From an uncultured bacterium (GTDB taxonomy: Bacteria > Bacillota > Clostridia > Lachnospirales > Lachnospiraceae): 5,584 bases of DNA. The notes under the pieces were generated by a model. The model did no database searches. It saw only the letters and a program-made list of their open reading frames with translations, and was not told the DNA's origin. Positions 1-5,584 of this stretch are shown in pieces; positions within the stretch are counted from its first letter, which is position 1; every line of letters begins with the position of its first letter. The stretch is from assembly GCA_946061355.1 (NCBI GenBank), contig CAMGRE010000153.1:1-5584 (forward strand), written 5' to 3'. A program made the position numbers and the translations under genes.

Positions 1-8
1 GGAAAGGA
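1..8 (+). promoter_or_regulatory. Ribosome binding site for the GT2 gene
   Basis: The purine-rich GGAAAGGA lies 9 bases before the ATG at 18, a normal Shine-Dalgarno distance, and supports that start. An earlier ATG at 13 opens only two codons before a TGA at 19-21. The frame ending at that TGA is open from base 1, so an upstream gene could end here with a 4-base ATGA overlap. A second frame ends at TGA 14-16. With only 17 bases visible, neither can be proven. Confidence 0.6.
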
Positions 9-17
9 CAGAATGAG

Positions 18-1013
18 ATGAGTGAAGATAAAAGACAAACGGTAGCAATATTATATCTGGTGCTTCCCTGCTACAATGAGGAGGAAGTGCTCCACAGAAC
101 GGCAGAGCAGCTTAAGAAAAAGTATACAGATCTTATGGACAGCGGAAAGATCAGCCGGGACAGCAAGATCCTGTTCGTGAATGACGGATCAAAGGATAAG
201 ACATGGAACATCATCACAGAACTGTTTCATCAGGATCCCGTATTCTGCGGAATCAGTCTCTCCAGAAACAGAGGGCATCAGAATGCGGTGCTCGCAGGGC
301 TCATGACGGCGAAGGAGAAGGCGGATGTCGTGATCTCCATCGACGCGGATCTGCAGCAGGATGTCGATGCGATCGATCTGATGCTGGAGAAGTATGAGAA
401 CGGCTGTGATGTCGTTTACGGTGTGCGCAATGCACGCAATACGGATGGGATTATCAAGCGTACGACCGCACTTGGGTTTTATAAACTGATGAATCTCATG
501 GGTTGTGAGGTGCTCAAGAATCATGCGGATTATCGCCTGATGTCAAAGCGCGTGATCGAGAGTCTGTCGGAATATCATGAAGTGAATCTCTTCCTCCGCG
601 GTCTCATCCCCACAATCGGCTACCCTTCGGATATCGTCTATTTTGATGTGCGGGAGCGGCAGGCGGGATCCTCCAAATACACGATGAAGAAGATGCTTAA
701 CTTTGCCGTGGACGGGATCACATCCTTCAGTATTAAGCCGATCCAGTTTATCACGTTGATCGGATTTGTGACGATGTGTATCAGCATTGTGCTGATCATA
801 CAGACGATCGTTGAGTTCTATCAGGGCAAAACAGTACCTGGGTGGGCATCCAGCTATATTTCCACCTGGTTTATCGGCAGTGTGCAGTTGATCTCGCTCG
901 GAATTGTCGGAGAATATATCGGGAAGATCTATCTGGAGGCGAAGCATCGTCCCAGATACCATATTGAATCTTTCCTCTGGAAAGAGAGCCGGGATGAGGA
1001 AAATAAGGAATGA
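18..1013 (+). CDS. Family 2 glycosyltransferase, polyprenyl-phosphate sugar synthase type (GtrB/ArnC/FlmF2-like)
   Basis: This 331-residue protein has the full architecture of enzymes that move one sugar from a nucleotide donor onto undecaprenyl phosphate at the inner membrane face. The N-terminal GT-A domain shows PCYNEEE (17-23), VNDGSKD (54-60), the metal/nucleotide-binding DADLQ (109-113), FLRGL (192-196) and RERQAGSSKY (212-221). Two membrane helices follow, at about 241-264 and 281-302, as in GtrB, ArnC and DPM-like enzymes. Length is typical for that subfamily. The stop overlaps the next gene's start by 4 bases, implying coupled translation. The downstream YdjC-type deacetylase suggests an N-acetylated sugar product, as for Francisella FlmF2 with NaxD, but the donor cannot be read from the sequence; plain glucose, as for GtrB, is equally possible. 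Family assignment is firm; the exact substrate is unknown. Confidence 0.93.
   Translation: MSEDKRQTVAILYLVLPCYNEEEVLHRTAEQLKKKYTDLMDSGKISRDSKILFVNDGSKDKTWNIITELFHQDPVFCGISLSRNRGHQNAVLAGLMTAKEKADVVISIDADLQQDVDAIDLMLEKYENGCDVVYGVRNARNTDGIIKRTTALGFYKLMNLMGCEVLKNHADYRLMSKRVIESLSEYHEVNLFLRGLIPTIGYPSDIVYFDVRERQAGSSKYTMKKMLNFAVDGITSFSIKPIQFITLIGFVTMCISIVLIIQTIVEFYQGKTVPGWASSYISTWFIGSVQLISLGIVGEYIGKIYLEAKHRPRYHIESFLWKESRDEENKE
996..1000 (+). promoter_or_regulatory. Ribosome binding site for the SGNH gene, inside the GT2 gene
   Basis: GAGGA lies 9 bases before the ATG at 1010 and sits within the last codons of the glycosyltransferase gene. A second AAGGA at 1005-1009 touches the start codon and is too close to act as a normal site. 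The site fixes the start at 1010, within the overlapping ATGA stop/start. Confidence 0.6.
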
Positions 1014-2014
1014 AAAATAAAAAAAGGATTATAGCTGCGGTGACGGCTGCCATTATGCTGTTTCTCACACTGTGTGCGGCTGATCTGACCAACCGTACGC
1101 TGATGAGGAAGGCAAGCCGTGACAGGATGCAGGATCTGATCGAGGGCGAAACGAATACGGACATCTTACTTGTCGGCAACAGCCATATCATGGATGGGGT
1201 GATCCCCATGGAACTGTGGAAGGAATATGGCTATGCATCTCATCTCCTGTGCGCAGAGTATAACGACATGGAGCGGTATCCTGCGATGCTGGAACTGGCG
1301 CTGCAGTATACGGATCCTTCCCTTGTCGTTGTAGATGTAGATAATTACTGGGAAAAAAGCCCGGATGATAAGACGCTTATGGGGTATCACGAATTTGCGG
1401 ATGCCTACCCGCTGACTAAGACAAAGATCAAAACAACCTTGGAGTTGTATCCGGACATGGAGCGGCGGCGGGAGATCCTGTTTCCGTTCTATCTGTATCA
1501 TAGCCGGTGGAATGATTTGTCCCGCAACGATCTGAAGAAAAGCGATACTTCAAACTATCTGAAAGGATATGAATATTCGACAGAATCAACTCCGGTAGAA
1601 ATACCGGAGATTGTACCGGAATCGGAAGGTGTGCTGCTTGAGGATGCCTATGGTCTGGAAGCGCTTCGGAGGCTGATCGCAGACTGTGAGGAGAGAGGGA
1701 TCCCGGTGCTGCTTGTAACCATTCCCTACGCGGCGGATGTGCCGGAACAGCAGTATTTGCAGGGTATGCACACGTTTGCACAGGAAAATGGGGTTTCCTA
1801 CCTGAATCTGATCCCGGAGGAATCACTCGTAGACGAAAGCACCGATTATAGTGATGCCGGACACCTGAATGTACTCGGAGCCGAGAAGGTGACCGGTTTT
1901 CTGGGGAAATATATAGGGGAAAAATATGATATTCCTGTCAGAAGTGAGGAAGAGCCATACCGGACGGAATGGAATGAGAATTATGAGGAGTATCAGGACT
2001 TTTTGAAGGAATGA
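1010..2014 (+). CDS. Membrane-anchored SGNH/GDSL-like protein, probable partner of the MBOAT acyltransferase
   Basis: This 334-residue protein begins with a short basic stretch (KNKK) and one hydrophobic segment (about 7-24) with no clear cleavage site, so it is probably a signal anchor holding the rest outside the membrane. SGNH-fold marks are LLVGNSH at 53-59, with Ser58 as likely nucleophile, and SDAGH at 281-285, whose Asp282 and His285 would complete the triad; this D-x-x-H arrangement also occurs in DltD. A strand-like VVVDVDNYW (106-114) lies where the central conserved blocks fall. A Pro/Glu-rich linker (about 190-207) and an acidic tail (305-334) flank the second half. The MBOAT gene starts 12 bases downstream. 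Such proteins usually complete acyl transfer to a surface polymer after the MBOAT moves the acyl group outward. It is not DltD itself. Fold is likely; acceptor is unknown. Confidence 0.8.
   Translation: MKNKKRIIAAVTAAIMLFLTLCAADLTNRTLMRKASRDRMQDLIEGETNTDILLVGNSHIMDGVIPMELWKEYGYASHLLCAEYNDMERYPAMLELALQYTDPSLVVVDVDNYWEKSPDDKTLMGYHEFADAYPLTKTKIKTTLELYPDMERRREILFPFYLYHSRWNDLSRNDLKKSDTSNYLKGYEYSTESTPVEIPEIVPESEGVLLEDAYGLEALRRLIADCEERGIPVLLVTIPYAADVPEQQYLQGMHTFAQENGVSYLNLIPEESLVDESTDYSDAGHLNVLGAEKVTGFLGKYIGEKYDIPVRSEEEPYRTEWNENYEEYQDFLKE
1590..1609 (+). repeat. Perfect 8-bp inverted repeat with a GAAA loop inside the SGNH gene
   Basis: CTCCGGTA at 1590-1597 and TACCGGAG at 1602-1609 are exact reverse complements around the loop GAAA (1598-1601), which fits the GNRA class of stable RNA tetraloops. 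TACCGGA recurs at 1614-1620, so the left arm has two possible partners. No T-run follows, so it is not an intrinsic terminator. It lies in the stretch encoding the Pro/Glu-rich linker, where protein constraint is probably weak. Whether the mRNA structure has a role is unknown. Confidence 0.55.
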
Positions 2015-2018
2015 GGGG
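2013..2018 (+). promoter_or_regulatory. Ribosome binding site for the MBOAT gene
   Basis: GAGGGG overlaps the TGA stop of the SGNH gene (2012-2014) and lies 8 bases before the ATG at 2027. It supports that start and leaves no room for a separate promoter in the 12-base gap. Confidence 0.6.
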
Positions 2019-2026
2019 TATAGGGA

Positions 2027-3565
2027 ATGAGTGTGTTATCAGGTAGTTTTTTGATTTTTTTCATCGTTCTGTTGGTGCTTTACTGGTGTATCCCTTCCGG
2101 ATGGAGATGGATCGTCCTGTTAGCCGGCAGCTATCTGTTTTATGCATCGGCAAATCCAAAATGGCTCTTGCTGATCGGATTCACTACGGTGCAGACATAT
2201 CTTGCAGCAGGATGGCTCGGAAGGCTGAACAAGCGAATCAAGGAAGATCTGAAAAAGATTGAAGATAAGGGACTGCGCAAACAGAAAAAGGAAGCACTGG
2301 TACGGAAGAAAAAGGGGATTGTGGCGTTGTCACTTGTGATCAACTTTGCCATTTTGTTCTTTTTCAAGACCTCTTATATGTGGAAAGAGGTTCCGCTTCT
2401 GCTGCCTCTCGGAATCTCATTCTATACGTTTCAGACGATCGGATATCTGATTGACGTATACCGGGGAGAATTCGAACCCGAGCGGAATCTGTTCAAATAT
2501 GCGCTGTTTGCTTCTTATTTTCCACAGATGATCCAGGGGCCGATCAATCGTTACGGGAAGCTGTTTCCGCAGTTTTTTGCGGAACGGAAATTCGAGTGGC
2601 GCAGACTCAAGATGGGCTTTTGGCTGTTCTTGTGGGGCATGTTCAAGAAGCTTGTCATTTCGGACAGAGCTGCAGTCTTTGTGGCGTCTGCATTGGGGGA
2701 AGCGATGCCGGATAATCCGGGATCAATCATTGTGCTCGGCATATTCCTCTTTAACCTGCAGTTATATACCGATTTTTCCGGCGGCATTGATATGGTCAGC
2801 GGCATTTCCCAGATGCTCGGCATTGAGCTTGCTGAGAATTTCCGCCGTCCGTTTTTCTCAAGGACGCTCGGCGAATACTGGCGCAGATGGCATATTTCTC
2901 TCGGTGCATGGATCAAGGACTATGTCTTTTATCCGATTGCGATGTCAAAATCATTTGCAAAGTTTGGAAAGAAGGCAAAGGGGATATTTGGAGATCATAT
3001 CGGCAAAGCATTGCCGGCAGCCGTTACATCCGTGATTACCTTTGTCCTGATCGGACTATGGCATGATATCGCATGGTGTTATGTATTGTACGGTCTGTGG
3101 CATGGTGTGCTGATGGCACTGTCCGGTCTGTGCGAACCGCTCATTGCCAAAATCAATAACGGTCTTGAGATACGGCGGGATGTTTTGAGCTTCCGATGGT
3201 TTCAACGTTTGCGTACATGGCTGCTCGTATCCGTCGGTGAAAGCTTTACCCTGGCAGGAACGGTGGGAATGACGGTGATCATGTATGAGCGCATTTTCAG
3301 GGAATTTAAGGCGAGGGCTTTGCTTCTGGAGATTACGGAATACGGACTGGATGCCAAAAACCTGGGGGCACTCGTATGTGCCGTGCTCTTGCTGATTTTT
3401 GTCAGTATGAAGCAGGAATCCGGTGTCAGGATCAGAGAAGCTTTAGAAAAGCAGAATATCTGGTTCCAGTGGCTGATGACGGCCGGCATTCTCTGGGTAA
3501 CAGCCGTTTTTGGCGTATATGGACCGGGATATGATGCGGCAGCATTTATTTACGGTGGTTTTTGA
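2027..3565 (+). CDS. MBOAT-family membrane-bound O-acyltransferase (AlgI/DltB-like)
   Basis: This 512-residue multi-pass protein has the length and hydropathy of bacterial MBOAT enzymes, which pass an acyl group, commonly acetyl from acetyl-CoA, across the membrane to an extracytoplasmic acceptor. Family marks run in order: PLGISFYTFQTIGYLIDVYR (127-146), SYFPQMIQGPI (163-173), TDFSGGIDM (248-256), EYWRRWHISLGAWIKDY (283-299) and IGLWHDIAW (342-350). His346 is the expected invariant catalytic histidine and His289 the second conserved one; another His lies in LWHG (357-360). The end, FIYGGF, resembles the usual FIYFQF tail. Predicted helices include about 5-21, 27-42, 98-114, 233-250, 331-365, 396-420, 446-460 and 480-500. 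A 32-residue highly charged stretch (66-97) is probably a cytoplasmic loop. The SGNH gene just upstream is the expected partner. Acyl group and acceptor are not visible. Confidence 0.94.
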   Translation: MSVLSGSFLIFFIVLLVLYWCIPSGWRWIVLLAGSYLFYASANPKWLLLIGFTTVQTYLAAGWLGRLNKRIKEDLKKIEDKGLRKQKKEALVRKKKGIVALSLVINFAILFFFKTSYMWKEVPLLLPLGISFYTFQTIGYLIDVYRGEFEPERNLFKYALFASYFPQMIQGPINRYGKLFPQFFAERKFEWRRLKMGFWLFLWGMFKKLVISDRAAVFVASALGEAMPDNPGSIIVLGIFLFNLQLYTDFSGGIDMVSGISQMLGIELAENFRRPFFSRTLGEYWRRWHISLGAWIKDYVFYPIAMSKSFAKFGKKAKGIFGDHIGKALPAAVTSVITFVLIGLWHDIAWCYVLYGLWHGVLMALSGLCEPLIAKINNGLEIRRDVLSFRWFQRLRTWLLVSVGESFTLAGTVGMTVIMYERIFREFKARALLLEITEYGLDAKNLGALVCAVLLLIFVSMKQESGVRIREALEKQNIWFQWLMTAGILWVTAVFGVYGPGYDAAAFIYGGF

Positions 3566-4437
3566 TGGAAAAAGAAGGACGAATGATTTTTCATGCAGAT
3601 GATTACGGAGCATGCAGGGAAGTGTCGGAGCATATTCTGGATTGCTGTCGGAAAGGTGCGCTGAATTCTCTGAGTGTACTTCCAAACGGCAGGGATCCGG
3701 ATGGATGCATGCGGATGTTAGAGCCCTACAGGGATAAAGTAAAGATCAGCATTCATTTTAACCTTGCCGAGGGGCATTGTCTGGCAGAGCCGTCACAGGT
3801 GCCTCTTCTGGTGGATGAGAGGGGAATGTTCCATATTTCCTTTTTTAAAGTTCTGTTATGGTCGTTCACGGGGAAGCGAAAAGAACTGAGACGTCAGATT
3901 GAGCTGGAGATGAGTGCGCAGCTTGCGCGGATATTACCGTATGTGAAGTCTGTCCGCGTGGACAGTCATCAGCATTATCACATGATCCCATTGGTGTTAA
4001 AGAGTATTCTGAAGGTTGTGGAGCAAAGCGGCAGGGAGATCGAGTTTATCAGGATCCCGGCAGAACCGCTTAAGCCCTTCTTAAAGCATCCGGAATTGTG
4101 GCTCACGTTTCGACCGATCAATCTGGTGAAGAATCTTGTACTGAATGTGCTGAATCTTATGGATATGCGGATTTTAAAGATATACCGCAGAAAAAGCGCC
4201 GTATTCTTTGGCATCCTGCTCAGCGGCGGAATGGATTTGAAAAGAGTGCGCAGACTTCTTCCTGACTTTCAGAAGATTGCGGACAGAAAGAACCTGCCGC
4301 TAGAGATCTTGTGTCACCCCGGCGGTGTGCAGAGCCCGGAGGCGCTCATGGATATTGAGAATACAGACTGCGTTCGGTTCTATACCTCGGAAGGGCGGAA
4401 GACGGAAAAAGAGATGTTGATGAATATTCTGCAGTGA
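3565..4437 (+). CDS. ChbG/HpnK/NaxD-family (YdjC-like) carbohydrate deacetylase
   Basis: Family members remove acetyl groups from N-acetylated sugars with one divalent metal: ChbG acts on chitobiose, HpnK on hopanoid intermediates, and NaxD on undecaprenyl-phosphate N-acetylgalactosamine. The 290-residue protein shows HADDYG at 10-15 (Asp12 and Asp13 as catalytic base and metal ligand), IHFNL (63-67, His64), VDSHQHYH (132-139, His135 the expected second metal histidine), ELEMSAQ (113-119), FFGILLSGGM (214-223) and LCHPGG (249-254). No signal peptide is seen, so it should act in the cytoplasm or at the inner membrane face, where the GT2 product would be. The ATG at 3565 shares one base with the MBOAT stop (TGATG). 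A TTG at 3562 and an ATG at 3583, nearer the conserved start of the domain and 3 bases after AAGGA, are alternatives. Family is firm; substrate is inferred. Confidence 0.92.
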   Translation: MEKEGRMIFHADDYGACREVSEHILDCCRKGALNSLSVLPNGRDPDGCMRMLEPYRDKVKISIHFNLAEGHCLAEPSQVPLLVDERGMFHISFFKVLLWSFTGKRKELRRQIELEMSAQLARILPYVKSVRVDSHQHYHMIPLVLKSILKVVEQSGREIEFIRIPAEPLKPFLKHPELWLTFRPINLVKNLVLNVLNLMDMRILKIYRRKSAVFFGILLSGGMDLKRVRRLLPDFQKIADRKNLPLEILCHPGGVQSPEALMDIENTDCVRFYTSEGRKTEKEMLMNILQ

Positions 4438-4446
4438 CAGGTATCA

Positions 4447-5584
4447 CTATTCGATCCGGATCACCGCAGTGTCACCAATCTGAATCACGGAATTTTTTGC
4501 AGGCCAGCAGCCCATTTGCCTAAATGTGTCGCTGGTCTGAATTTCTGTCCGTTCTTCGTCAGAACAGCTTTCCAGATCTAAATCGAAGTAGGTGTTCATC
4601 ATGGCGGCAAAGTGCGCCTGCTCAGAGATAAAGTAGCTGTCCCTGATCCCTGCCATCGCAGGGGGGAGATTCAGAGAGATTCTGTCATAATCTTCAAAAT
4701 GGCCGATTACGCAGAGCTTCTCCAGAGAGCCGTAATCCTCCAGCTGTTCGATGCGGTCAACCATGCGGCCCGTCAGCGCAAAGGTCATCTCATTGCTTGC
4801 TTTCATGTACAGATAGCTGATATTGCTGATCAGTGCAAAGTTAAATACCGTCACGGCAGTCAGCAGGACACAGAGCCAGGAAGCGAGAGCGCTGAATGAA
4901 AGATCTGCTTTGTCGTACAATAGCACCGGCAGCATATAGATCACGCTGAATCCCGCGTACATCAGCATATAGTAGCGTACCTCCGGTGACAGGAAGTAGA
5001 TGATGGAGCACACGAAGGGCATGGCAATAAGGCAGAAAAGTATCATTACAAATCTGCCGGGCGTACGATAGATTTTTGACCGTAGGACAAGCCGGATCAG
5101 AAGCGCTGCCAACAGGATCATCAGTGTGGCGTTTAAGATTTTGTACAGATTCATCGCGTCAAGCGGCCCGAAGAAAAAGTAGACAAAGTCAATGATACAA
5201 TCCTTGACAGCCTGTACCAGACGGGAGCCGTTTGGTAAGGACATTGTAGAGATGCCATTATAGTCACTGGCGGCAACACCTTCGACCGCAGACAATACTT
5301 TGTTGCAGATCAGATAAAGCAAAGTGCCAAATCCACCCATCAGCAGAAAACGTCCCCAATAACGGAGCGTCTCTTTGACTGTGGTTTCCGTAAAGAGCAC
5401 CTGCAGGATGGTCCATGTCAGGATCAGCATGATGGCATAGGAAATATATGTCTGATAGGAGCCGTATGCGGCAGCGATCAGGAATAAGCCGCCGATCCAG
5501 CCTTTGCGGCACCGGATCGTGAAGAGAACCCACCTCGTCAAAGGAGGGAAGGAAAATGGTGGGCAGACTCTCGTCCGGCTGAGC
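4447..5584 (-). CDS. GtrII-like membrane glycosyltransferase, C-terminal part (N-terminus off the right edge)
   Basis: The reverse frame is open from the right window edge to TAG at 4447-4449, giving 378 residues with no start needed inside the window. A TTG at 5541 could serve as a start, but the frame continues upstream without a stop and lacks a convincing ribosome site, so the gene is treated as cut. Numbered from that TTG, the fragment has several hydrophobic helices (about 16-50, 64-82, 116-128, 136-153, 163-184, 190-208, 218-240), including AAYGSYQTYIS (23-33), then a soluble domain of about 120 residues starting SNISYLYMKASNEMTFAL (239-256) and ending with WPAKNSVIQIGDTAVIRIE-type sequence. 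This layout resembles GtrII, the polytopic enzyme that transfers glucose from undecaprenyl phosphate to O-antigen. The catalytic N-terminal region is not visible. It converges on the deacetylase gene. Acceptor and sugar are unknown. Confidence 0.78.
   Translation of the reverse strand, partial: LSRTRVCPPFSFPPLTRWVLFTIRCRKGWIGGLFLIAAAYGSYQTYISYAIMLILTWTILQVLFTETTVKETLRYWGRFLLMGGFGTLLYLICNKVLSAVEGVAASDYNGISTMSLPNGSRLVQAVKDCIIDFVYFFFGPLDAMNLYKILNATLMILLAALLIRLVLRSKIYRTPGRFVMILFCLIAMPFVCSIIYFLSPEVRYYMLMYAGFSVIYMLPVLLYDKADLSFSALASWLCVLLTAVTVFNFALISNISYLYMKASNEMTFALTGRMVDRIEQLEDYGSLEKLCVIGHFEDYDRISLNLPPAMAGIRDSYFISEQAHFAAMMNTYFDLDLESCSDEERTEIQTSDTFRQMGCWPAKNSVIQIGDTAVIRIE

Noticed and set aside
543..962. 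Open reverse frame of 139 codons opposite the glycosyltransferase gene
   Set aside because: The forward frame has intact GT2 motifs throughout. The reverse product is rich in Asp, His and Arg, typical of a shadow frame, and has no recognisable domain.
1428..1826. Reverse open frame of 132 codons opposite the SGNH gene
   Set aside because: Pro/Arg/Ser-rich composition, no ribosome site and no domain; a shadow of the forward gene.
2577..3035. Forward open frame of 152 codons inside the MBOAT gene
   Set aside because: It overlaps the most conserved MBOAT motifs in another frame, and its Ser/Arg/Cys-rich product resembles no family.
1010..3565. A dlt operon for D-alanylation of teichoic acid
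   Set aside because: Gene order, neighbours and SGNH protein length do not match dltABCD, and no ligase or carrier protein is present.
3565..4437. NodB-type polysaccharide deacetylase
   Set aside because: The motif set (HADDYG, DSHQHYH, LCHPGG) is that of the YdjC/ChbG family, not the NodB TFDDG and HSxxH set.
4453..4462. Palindrome GATCCGGATC as an operator or terminator
   Set aside because: Within the last codons of the reverse gene, short, no loop and no T-tract; best explained by Ile-Arg-Ile codons.
4648..4663. Hairpin CCCTGC-CATC-GCAGGG as a terminator for the forward operon
   Set aside because: It is 210 bases past the last forward stop, inside the coding part of the GtrII-like gene, and has no T-run on either strand.
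4612..4899. Forward open frame of 95 codons opposite the GtrII-like gene
   Set aside because: It lies in a region where the reverse frame encodes the conserved start of the GtrII C-terminal domain; no domain or supporting start site.
5539..5541. TTG as the true start of the reverse-strand gene
   Set aside because: The frame stays open to the window edge, and a GtrII-like protein starting here would lack a large N-terminal part, so truncation by the window is more likely.

Overview
The window looks like ordinary chromosomal DNA from an anaerobic Gram-positive bacterium, most likely a Clostridia/Lachnospiraceae-type Firmicute. This rests on moderate GC content judged by eye, purine-rich Shine-Dalgarno sites, very tight gene packing and the style of the proteins; no taxonomic marker is present. 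It is densely coding, with no gap over 300 bases, no RNA gene, no mobile element and no CRISPR array. It appears to be part of a locus that builds or decorates a cell-surface glycopolymer.

Layout: positions 18-4437 hold four forward genes that are almost certainly co-transcribed. They are (1) a family 2 glycosyltransferase with two C-terminal membrane helices, of the type that charges polyprenyl phosphate with a single sugar; (2) a membrane-anchored SGNH-fold protein, predicted extracytoplasmic; (3) an MBOAT-family membrane O-acyltransferase; and (4) a ChbG/HpnK/NaxD (YdjC-like) metal-dependent carbohydrate deacetylase. Junctions are a 4-base overlap, a 12-base gap and a 1-base overlap (4 bases if a TTG start is used). 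Running towards them on the reverse strand, with only 9 bases between the stop codons, is the C-terminal part of a GtrII-like multi-pass glycosyltransferase whose N-terminus lies beyond the right edge.

How the genes may work together (inference): the GT2 enzyme would make an undecaprenyl-phosphate-linked monosaccharide. The deacetylase could expose a free amine on an N-acetylated version of it, as the Francisella FlmF2/NaxD pair does for lipid A galactosamine. A GtrII-like enzyme would then move the sugar to a polymer outside the membrane. In parallel, the MBOAT and SGNH proteins form the usual two-part export-and-transfer machine for O-acylation, analogous in layout to DltB/DltD, AlgI/AlgJ-AlgX and PatA/PatB. 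Placing amino-sugar unmasking and O-acylation in one coupled operon is the most interesting aspect of the window. Each family is known; the combination and its substrate are what remain open.
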